DNA from: JBCAXA01 sp039183535
Lineage (GTDB): Bacteria; Pseudomonadota; Gammaproteobacteria; Steroidobacterales; Woeseiaceae
Direction: 5' to 3'
NCBI GenBank assembly: GCA_039183535.1
Contig: JBCDBO010000099.1
Location: forward strand, 1-11,163
DNA length: 11,163 nucleotides
A program made the position numbers and the translations under genes. Positions 5,790 to 11,163 of this stretch are shown in pieces. Position 1 is the stretch's first letter; every line of letters starts with the position of its first letter. The notes under the pieces are model-generated. The model was not told where the DNA came from. It saw only the letters and a list, made by a program, of their open reading frames with translations, and did no database searches.

Positions 5790-6333
5790 ATGTGGGCACC
5801 ATGGCAGCCAGTTCGTTAAAGACGGCGGCCGCTGCAGCTGCAGTGGCATCGGCGTCAAGTGGCTCAGCATCGAGCGTCTTTTTGAATGCCGGCCAGCGTT
5901 TACCCACCGATTCCGACAACAATGACAGGTAGGCATGCGGATGGTCTGGGCCTTTCGGTAAGCCCCGCACCAACACGGTGGCGCCTAAGCCAGAACCCTC
6001 AAGGACATAGCCGACGCCCATGCATTGTGCGTTGCCATTGACCGTGACGTTGGCATCAAGCGCGTCGGTATCGCCTAGATCAGCTCGCAACGCCGCCAGC
6101 AGTTCTGCGGAACGTTGCGGTAAACCGGCAATTTCGCTGGAGCGATCAAGCGCTTCTGCATAGCGGGCGTGCAACCTGGCCATCAACCAGAGAAAGCGCC
6201 GATAGCCAACCGCTGTTTGTAGCGGGGCATAGTCATCCATCAACGATTCCGTGTGACGGTGCTGCGGCATCGTTGCTGTGCGTAGATGTTGGCTTAGAGG
6301 AATTGGCTCGTCGTTATTGGCCAAACTCGACAT
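5788..6333 (-). CDS. Heme oxygenase (BphO/HemO-like)
   Basis: A 181-residue protein of the heme oxygenase family (PF01126), which cleaves heme to biliverdin, CO and Fe2+ in the cytoplasm. It supplies iron or, with phytochromes, the biliverdin chromophore. The N-terminal LRTATMPQHRHTE gives the likely heme-ligand His25 in the pattern LR-x-AT-x3-H. The distal-helix region is GYVLEGSGLGATVL, with the glycine-rich kink typical of bacterial enzymes. Length is close to that of bacterial heme oxygenases. No signal peptide is seen. The start is well supported by AAGGAG seven bases upstream of ATG. It is separated from katG upstream by a strong terminator, so it needs its own promoter; a 16-bp palindrome lies 35 bases before the start. 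Directly after its stop lies a broken receiver domain, raising the possibility of a former bphO-phytochrome kinase unit. Family is fairly sure, physiological role is not. Confidence 0.83.
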   Translation of the reverse strand: MSSLANNDEPIPLSQHLRTATMPQHRHTESLMDDYAPLQTAVGYRRFLWLMARLHARYAEALDRSSEIAGLPQRSAELLAALRADLGDTDALDANVTVNGNAQCMGVGYVLEGSGLGATVLVRGLPKGPDHPHAYLSLLSESVGKRWPAFKKTLDAEPLDADATAAAAAAVFNELAAMVPT

Positions 6334-6367
6334 CCTGACACTCCTTTACGCGTCCCCCGGCGCTCCA

Positions 6368-6383
6368 TCATCGCGCGCGATGA
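6368..6383. promoter_or_regulatory. 16-bp perfect palindrome upstream of heme oxygenase
   Basis: TCATCGCGCGCGATGA is its own reverse complement and ends 35 bases before the heme oxygenase ATG, suited to an operator or a hairpin in the leader. It does not resemble a Fur box (GATAAT-type), which would be the expected regulator of an iron-acquisition heme oxygenase. Confidence 0.4.
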
Positions 6384-6460
6384 CGTCGCTAACAATCCTC
6401 GACTACGATTGCATGACCATGATATCTGCGTAGGTCTGCAATTCGCCAGATCTTTTGGCC

Positions 6461-6493
6461 AAAAAAAACGGCGGTGCCGAAACACCGCCGTTT
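6461..6493 (-). terminator. Rho-independent terminator of katG
   Basis: Perfect 11-bp stem (6466-6476 with 6483-6493), 6-base loop, GC-rich, followed on the minus strand by a run of eight T (the A-run at 6461-6468, partly shared with the stem). It lies 47 bases after the katG stop and separates katG from the heme oxygenase gene. Confidence 0.92.
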
Positions 6494-6540
6494 GATGCTG
6501 ACCAGAGGAGGCCCTGGCCAACCGCTTCGAACGCTATTGG

Positions 6541-8757
6541 TCAGATATCGAAACGATCCAACGTCATGACTTTGGTCCATGCAGCGACGAAATCGCTGAC
6601 GAATTTCTCGTCACCGTCACTGGCACCGTAGATCTCGGCGATCGCCCGCAATTCGGCGTGCGAGCCGAACATCAGGTCGACCGGCGTCGCGGTCCACTTG
6701 ATATCGCCCGTCGTGCGATCGCGGCCCTCGTATATACCCTCTTCGTCTGACTTCGCCCACGTCGTCGACATATCGAGCAGATTTACGAAGAAGTCGTTGC
6801 TGAGCGTTCCGGGACGATCGGTAAATACACCGTGCGCAGCACTGCCGGTATTTGCATCGAGCGCCCGCAGACCACCGACCAATGCGGTCATCTCCGGCAC
6901 CGTCAACGTCAGCGTGTTGGCTTTATCGATCATCAGATTAACCGGCGAGCGGTAATTGTCTTCGGCATAGAAATTACGAAAACCGTCAGCCGATGGTTCC
7001 AAGGCTGCAAACGAGGCAACGTCGGTTTGCTCCGCCGAGGCATCGGTACGACCCGGTACGAACGGTACTGTAACGTCATAGCCGGCATCGCTAGCCGCTT
7101 TCTCAATCGCCGCTGCACCGCCAAGCACGATAACGTCGGCTAACGAGACTGTCTTGCCGCTGCGCAGCTTGCGATTAAACCGTTTCTGAACGAGTTCCAA
7201 CCGGTCGATTACCGCATCGGCTTCCTCGGGCGAGTTCGCCGCCCAGCCATTCTGCGGTGCAAGCCGTAGCCGCGCACCGTTGGCGCCACCTCGCATGTCG
7301 GTACCGCGGAAACTCGCTGCTGCCGACCACGCCGTGCGAACCAGCTGTGGAACGGTAATACCAGCATCAAGAATGTCAGCCTTCAACGCAGCGACATCAT
7401 CGGCGTCGATAGACGCGTAATCGGCCGCGGGAACTGGGTCTTGCCACAATAAAATTTCGGTGGGGACCTCAGCGCCGAGATACCGTGCCCGTGGACCCAT
7501 ATCGCGGTGCGTCAGTTTGAACCAAGCTTTTGCAAACGACAGTCGATAAGCTTCCGGGTCTTCCAAGAAACGCTGTGAAATTTCGCGATAGCTCGGATCT
7601 TCCTTCAGGGCAAGGTCGGTCGTGAACATGATCGGCGCGTGCCGCTTGCTCTTGTCGTGAGCATCGGGGACTAAGTTCGCAGCTGCGCCGTCGGCCGGAA
7701 TCCACTGCGTAGCGCCGGCTGGGCTTTTCGTTTGCACCCAATCGAACGCGAACAGGTTCTGCAGGTACTGGCTGGTCCAGGCAATCGGGCTGGCTGACCA
7801 GGCGCCTTCCAAACCACTGGTAATGGTGTCCGCACCTTTGCCGCTGCCGCATTTGTTGGTCCAACCGAAGCCTTGCTCTTCGATATCAGCGCCGGCAGGT
7901 TCGGTGCCGGTACAACCCTCTGGGCTCTTGGCGCCGTGCGCTTTACCGAAGGTGTGGCCGCCAGCGATCAACGCAACGGTCTCTTCGTCGTTCATCGCCA
8001 TACGGCCGAACGTCTCACGAATGTCTTGTGCGGCGGCCAACGGATCGGGGACGCCGTTCGGGCCTTCCGGGTTTACGTAGATCAAACCCATCTGCACCGC
8101 GGCCAGCGGCTGTGCGAGCTCGCGGTCGCCGCTGTAACGCTCGTCTGCGAGGAACTCGTTTTCAGGGCCCCAATAAACCAGATCGGCTTCCCAATCGTCT
8201 TGGCGGCCGCCCGCGAAACCGAAAGTCTGAAAACCCATCGACTCGAGCGCAACGTTGCCGGTTAAGACCATCAGGTCCGCCCACGACAGTTTGCGACCGT
8301 ATTTCGCCTTGACCGGCCACAGTAAACGCCGTGCTTTATCGAGGTTTGCGTTGTCCGGCCAGCTGTTCAGCGGCTCGAAACGCAGCTGGCCGCCAGCGGC
8401 GCCGCCACGGCCATCGGCAACGCGATAGGTGCCAGCGCTATGCCACGCCATGCGAATAAAGAAAGGACCGTAGTGGCCGTAGTCGGCCGGCCACCAATCT
8501 TGCGAATCGGTCATGACGGCGGCGATATCGGCTTTGACGGCAGCGAGGTCGAGCGTTTGAAACTCGGCCGCGTAGTCGAAGTCGGCGCCGAGTGGATTGG
8601 ATTGCGGGCTGTGAGCGCGCAATGGACTGAGGTCGATTTGATCTGGCCACCAAAACTGATTGGTCTTGGCGCGATCCCCGGCGTTGGCCATGCCGGCTGC
8701 AATCGTCAACGACGTTGCCAGCACTGCCGAAACGAACGGCGAAGTGAGTCGAAACAT
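6541..8757 (-). CDS. katG: Exported catalase-peroxidase (KatG/KatP type)
   Basis: A 738-residue bifunctional heme enzyme that dismutates H2O2 and has peroxidase activity. The active-site segment RMAWHSAGTYR contains Arg102, Trp105 and distal His106. The Met-Tyr-Trp crosslink residues are all present: Trp105, Tyr227 (in MGLIYVNPEGPNG) and Met253 (in GRMAMND). The proximal heme ligand is His268 in GGHTFGKAHG. The regulatory Arg lies in GPRARYLG. Numbering is offset by two from M. tuberculosis KatG (Trp107, Tyr229, Met255, His270). Both the active N-terminal and the degenerate C-terminal peroxidase domains are present, so the gene is full length. Residues 1-26 form a Sec signal peptide ending in ANA, so the enzyme is predicted periplasmic, as for KatP of E. 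coli O157 and some other KatGs. AGAGGAG eight bases upstream supports the ATG. An OxyR-like operator lies upstream and a strong terminator downstream. Confidence 0.97.
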   Translation of the reverse strand: MFRLTSPFVSAVLATSLTIAAGMANAGDRAKTNQFWWPDQIDLSPLRAHSPQSNPLGADFDYAAEFQTLDLAAVKADIAAVMTDSQDWWPADYGHYGPFFIRMAWHSAGTYRVADGRGGAAGGQLRFEPLNSWPDNANLDKARRLLWPVKAKYGRKLSWADLMVLTGNVALESMGFQTFGFAGGRQDDWEADLVYWGPENEFLADERYSGDRELAQPLAAVQMGLIYVNPEGPNGVPDPLAAAQDIRETFGRMAMNDEETVALIAGGHTFGKAHGAKSPEGCTGTEPAGADIEEQGFGWTNKCGSGKGADTITSGLEGAWSASPIAWTSQYLQNLFAFDWVQTKSPAGATQWIPADGAAANLVPDAHDKSKRHAPIMFTTDLALKEDPSYREISQRFLEDPEAYRLSFAKAWFKLTHRDMGPRARYLGAEVPTEILLWQDPVPAADYASIDADDVAALKADILDAGITVPQLVRTAWSAAASFRGTDMRGGANGARLRLAPQNGWAANSPEEADAVIDRLELVQKRFNRKLRSGKTVSLADVIVLGGAAAIEKAASDAGYDVTVPFVPGRTDASAEQTDVASFAALEPSADGFRNFYAEDNYRSPVNLMIDKANTLTLTVPEMTALVGGLRALDANTGSAAHGVFTDRPGTLSNDFFVNLLDMSTTWAKSDEEGIYEGRDRTTGDIKWTATPVDLMFGSHAELRAIAEIYGASDGDEKFVSDFVAAWTKVMTLDRFDI

Positions 8758-8761
8758 GTTC

Positions 8762-8797
8762 CCTGCTCCTCTTAGAAGTAAGTGTCGTTAGAGCAGG
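8762..8797 (-). promoter_or_regulatory. Possible RBS-pairing hairpin in the katG leader
   Basis: On the minus strand CCTGCTC (8797-8791) can pair with GAGCAGG (8768-8762) across a 22-base loop. The 3' arm overlaps the katG Shine-Dalgarno AGGAG (8770-8766) by three bases, so the stem could limit ribosome access. Seven base pairs with a long loop make this tentative. Confidence 0.3.
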
Positions 8798-8828
8798 AAT
8801 AGAGTACTGCGCTTGCAGCAGCCGGTTG

Positions 8829-8865
8829 ATAGAAAGTCTGGATCAGCGTTTTCGGTTTGCTCTAT
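8829..8865. promoter_or_regulatory. OxyR-like operator upstream of katG
   Basis: The OxyR consensus is four tetrads, ATAG-N7-CTAT-N7-ATAG-N7-CTAT, spanning 37 bp. Here ATAG at 8829-8832 and CTAT at 8862-8865 are exact and 37 bp end to end; the two inner tetrads (8840-8843 GGAT, 8851-8854 TTCG) match two of four bases each, 12 of 16 overall. The outer arms extend to the inverted repeat TTGATAG/CTATCAA. The site lies 72-108 bases before the katG ATG, with TACTCT (8806-8801, minus strand) as a possible -10. OxyR control of katG is well known in proteobacteria. Confidence 0.5.
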
Positions 8866-8882
8866 CAAACCCAAACAATAAT

Positions 8883-8913
8883 GTTGCAGCGCAGCGTTTT
8901 GTTGCGCTGCAAC
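8883..8913 (-). terminator. Hairpin after the sodium:solute symporter gene
   Basis: Arms GTTGCAGCGCA (8883-8893) and TGCGCTGCAAC (8903-8913) form a perfect 11-bp stem with a 9-base loop, five bases after the symporter stop. The minus-strand sequence beyond the stem (ATTATTGTTT) is only moderately U-rich, so it is a plausible but imperfect intrinsic terminator. Confidence 0.6.
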
Positions 8914-8918
8914 TTTCG

Positions 8919-10415
8919 CTACGCATCAATAAAGTCTTGCCAATCGGCTTGCTTGGGTCTTTGTCCAAGTAAGCTGACGATGATTAACGTCGAAACTGAG
9001 ACAATAACCGCCGGTATCGCGATGTAGTCCGTGTTCATCGGGAAGCTAATACCAAGCAGCGATAACGGTTCAGGTGCATCGCGATACACCGCATTCAGGG
9101 CGGTTATCCCGATCACCGTCAGCATTCCCGCCGCAATCGATGCAACGCCGCCGACCCGAGTCACCCGTTTCCAGAAAAACGCCGCCAGTAATGCCGGCGC
9201 CAACGATGCACCGATCATTGTGTATGAAACGAGCGCCATCTCTAAAATCGTCTGAAACTGGCTCATTAACAAGAACGCCAAAACACCGATCGCAACGATA
9301 CACCCGCGCTGCATCCACACCGTTTGCGTCGGGGTGGCATCACGGACGATAAACGCCTGCAACAGATCGCGTGTCACATTGGTCGACGTCACCATTAAAA
9401 ACGTGTTGCCCGTCGAAATAATGATCGCCGCACCCGCCGCGAGGAGGATCGCACCGATCACGGCCGGCAGTTGCTCATAACCGATGCGCAGAATGATCTC
9501 CTCGGCCATCGGTCGGTTAATGCTGCCGTCGGCGAGGAAAAACCGTGGATCGTCTGCGTAGATCGCAAATCCAACCAGCGCAATCGCCATCATCAACGCT
9601 TCGATAACGACGACACCGATAAACATACCCATTACCGCTCGCCGAGCGCTGCGCTCGTTCTCCGCCGATGAGAATTTCTGGTAAATGCTGCTCTCACTCA
9701 TGAGGAGCAAGAACGTCGGTAGGACGATTCCGATAATCCATAGCGCATCGTGGCCACCGGTAATCGACAGATGACTCGGCTGGACCGTGCGGATCGTATC
9801 GACGACCGCACCGACACCGCCGTGCGCCGATAGCGCAAACGGCAGAGCCAACAGCATTGCCACCAGCATGATCGAGCCGTTGAAGATATCGATCGAAACG
9901 ATCGAGACCATACCCGCTAAGACGGTAAAGCCGACAATCAAAACGGCAGCGATAAGCATACCGGTCTCGGGATCGATTGCCCCTTGGCTCAAGATCGCAA
10001 TAAAGCGCCCACCACCGCGGAACTGGTAACCGGCGATCACCATGTACGCGATGATAATCGTTACGGTACCGAGAATTTTAGCGACTTGGCTGTACCGTTT
10101 CTCCAATAGATCGGTCAGCGTGTACTGCGCGATGCGCCGAACCCGTGCAGCGATCAGAAAAACCACCAAGATACCGATCCACGCTCCGGCCGAGAACCAT
10201 AACTCCGAAACACCGGTTCGAAACGTTAGCCCGGCCGTACCAAACAAACTGCCCGATCCGATCCACGTGCAGACCAGCGTCGCCACGAGCATGTACACCG
10301 GCACGCTACGGCCAGCAACCATGAAGTCCTCAGCCGTATCGACTTGGCGGCTCTTATAAACACTGATACCAACCAGCAGCAGCACGTACGTAGCGACGAT
10401 AGCGATGTAAATCAC
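8919..10415 (-). CDS. Sodium:solute symporter (SSF family) of unknown substrate
   Basis: A 498-residue inner-membrane transporter of the solute:sodium symporter family (LeuT fold), which couples uptake of a small solute to Na+ influx. It has about 13 hydrophobic helices beginning at residue 2. Family features are SRQVDTAEDFMVAGRSVP (22-39, the loop after helix 1), WIGSGSLFGTAG (51-62) and helix 8 with AAIIISTGNTFLMVTSTNVTRD (329-350), which carries the Ser/Thr residues expected at the Na2 site and the conserved RDL end. The members of this family carry proline, pantothenate, sugars, acetate or similar solutes; the sequence alone does not decide between them. The start is GTG at 10415, chosen because it directly precedes the first helix; the Shine-Dalgarno is weak (AAGAAG). 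It may be co-transcribed with the 136-aa gene 100 bases upstream. A hairpin follows the stop. Confidence 0.92.
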   Translation of the reverse strand: MIYIAIVATYVLLLVGISVYKSRQVDTAEDFMVAGRSVPVYMLVATLVCTWIGSGSLFGTAGLTFRTGVSELWFSAGAWIGILVVFLIAARVRRIAQYTLTDLLEKRYSQVAKILGTVTIIIAYMVIAGYQFRGGGRFIAILSQGAIDPETGMLIAAVLIVGFTVLAGMVSIVSIDIFNGSIMLVAMLLALPFALSAHGGVGAVVDTIRTVQPSHLSITGGHDALWIIGIVLPTFLLLMSESSIYQKFSSAENERSARRAVMGMFIGVVVIEALMMAIALVGFAIYADDPRFFLADGSINRPMAEEIILRIGYEQLPAVIGAILLAAGAAIIISTGNTFLMVTSTNVTRDLLQAFIVRDATPTQTVWMQRGCIVAIGVLAFLLMSQFQTILEMALVSYTMIGASLAPALLAAFFWKRVTRVGGVASIAAGMLTVIGITALNAVYRDAPEPLSLLGISFPMNTDYIAIPAVIVSVSTLIIVSLLGQRPKQADWQDFIDA

Positions 10416-10515
10416 GAGGTGGACGTCTTCTTGTTATGGTTCGTTGACGCAGCTTGCCACGCGCAGTGGCAACGAAGCGGCAACTTTATCATGAAGCACC
10501 GCGAACGGCGGCCGC

Positions 10516-10926
10516 TTACGAGCGTGGCACCGGCAAGTTCATCCCGGCGAGATTGGCGTGGCGCCGCTTGAGCTTCCAAAGCTCGATATGCTGACAACCG
10601 TGCTCGGCGACTAACGCATCCACAGCCGCGGTCGCGGCCTCGATACGCGCTGTCAGGAGCGCCTTAACAGCCGCATCATCGAGGTCTGGGTTGCTGCCAG
10701 TCAGTTGCGCGAGCGCTCGGCCCCGCGCGTAGTCAAAGTTGCGGTCGAACTTCCCGAGAGCCGCGTTTTTTTCGGCACCGCAGCGAGCCACGGCGACCGA
10801 CGAGCGAACGAACTGCTCGTGGATGTGATCGGGCTGCATTCGATATGCATTGCGTTTGGCGGCATACATTTCCATGCCGATGTACGCACCGATAACCACG
10901 ACGAAAATAAGGGGGCCAAGCTTCAT
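10516..10926 (-). CDS. Small membrane-anchored protein of unknown function
   Basis: This 136-residue protein is not recognised. An N-terminal hydrophobic segment (about residues 4-22, LGPLIFVVVIGAYIGMEMY) looks like an anchor or signal sequence; the rest is soluble, largely helical and rich in Ala, Arg and Asp. It has two cysteines, in VARCGAEKNA and EHGCQHIELW, and a basic stretch LKRRHANLAG near the C-terminus. GAGG nine bases before the ATG supports the start. It lies 55 bases after the end of the permease gene upstream and 100 bases before the symporter gene, all on the minus strand, so an operon is possible but not shown. There is no evidence for function beyond membrane association. Confidence 0.72.
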   Translation of the reverse strand: MKLGPLIFVVVIGAYIGMEMYAAKRNAYRMQPDHIHEQFVRSSVAVARCGAEKNAALGKFDRNFDYARGRALAQLTGSNPDLDDAAVKALLTARIEAATAAVDALVAEHGCQHIELWKLKRRHANLAGMNLPVPRS

Positions 10927-10981
10927 AACGATAAACCTCGGACGCGCGTTCCGGCAGCGGAGTCGTATGATAGCGCCTAAG

Positions 10982-11163
10982 TCAGCTCGGCAGCGTAACG
11001 GCGAGGTAGCAAAAGTTCAGACTCATTGCGATGGTCATTGCATCGACGATCAGCCGGTGACGACGATCATCCATTCGCTTGAGTAAGCCCCGACCTACCC
11101 AATTGCCAGGAACGGTCGCCAATCCCAGAACGATACCGAGCGTGAGTAAGTCGCTGTTCATCA
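10982..11163 (-). CDS. C-terminal end of a TauE/SafE-type permease
   Basis: On the minus strand the frame is open from the window edge to a TGA at 10984-10982, giving about 60 residues. The visible part has two hydrophobic helices separated by a basic loop: SDLLTLGIVLGLATVPGNW, then GRGLLKRMDDRRHRL, then DAMTIAMSLNFCYLAVT. This is the arrangement at the C-terminus of TSUP family proteins (TauE/SafE, sulfite or organosulfonate exporters), in particular the 'PG-x-x-x-GR-x-L' step before the last helix. The family is about 250 residues long, so most of the gene lies outside the window; the ATG at 11161 is probably internal. The call rests on a short segment and is moderate. It heads a minus-strand run with the 136-aa protein and the sodium symporter. 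Confidence 0.6.
   Translation of the reverse strand, partial: MNSDLLTLGIVLGLATVPGNWVGRGLLKRMDDRRHRLIVDAMTIAMSLNFCYLAVTLPS

Noticed and set aside
5790..5936. N-terminal 49 codons of the receiver-like frame as a real protein start
   Set aside because: This part overlaps the heme oxygenase gene out of frame and reads as low-complexity nonsense, so the homology begins only at about 5789.
6334..6460. Fur box upstream of the heme oxygenase
   Set aside because: I looked for GATAATGATAATCATTATC-like sequence; the only similar words (GATATCATGG region) match too poorly.
8883..8913. Hairpin as part of a repeat family with 327-358
   Set aside because: The stems share geometry but not sequence.
1..11163. 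CRISPR array, transposase or IS ends
   Set aside because: No regularly spaced repeats, no transposase-like protein and no terminal inverted repeats were seen.

Overview
The window looks like chromosomal DNA of a Gram-negative proteobacterium, most likely a gammaproteobacterium. The evidence is a moderately GC-rich sequence, an outer-membrane-type lipoprotein signal, a Tat signal, a Sec-exported catalase-peroxidase with an OxyR-like site, and a DUF4124-like protein. No ribosomal RNA or taxon-specific marker is present, so the assignment is an inference.

Layout. 1-312: 3' end of a DUF4397-type gene, followed by a 13-bp hairpin. 423-923 (+): small membrane-anchored DUF4124-like protein, convergent with 954-1913 (-), a lipoprotein of the formylglycine-generating enzyme family that keeps the catalytic cysteine pair. 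2177-3679 (+): Tat-exported FAD_binding_2 / fumarate-reductase-like flavoprotein, transcribed divergently from the lipoprotein. 3701-3774 (+): tRNA-Gly(CCC) with encoded CCA. 3734-5457: a small AT-richer island bounded by a 41-bp direct repeat (one mismatch) of the tRNA 3' end; it carries only two genes, both on the minus strand, a 76-aa unknown protein and a 398-aa multi-pass membrane protein, and no integrase. 5436-5789 (-): receiver-domain fragment without its start, lying directly after 5788-6333 (-), a BphO/HemO-like heme oxygenase. 6541-8757 (-): exported catalase-peroxidase with a strong terminator and an OxyR-like 37-bp operator upstream. 8919-10415 (-): sodium:solute symporter. 10516-10926 (-): small membrane-anchored unknown. 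10982-11163 (-): C-terminal end of a TauE/SafE-type permease running out of the window.

How the parts may fit. The right half is a minus-strand run of transport and heme/peroxide genes. Heme oxygenase and katG are separate transcription units, because a terminator lies between them. The left half encodes cell-envelope proteins (lipoprotein, Tat flavoprotein, membrane-anchored protein). The most unusual part is the two-gene tRNA-Gly island: it has the boundaries of a site-specifically integrated element but no recombinase, and its two genes are of unknown function. I cannot name a function for this pair; it is the best candidate here for an undescribed system.
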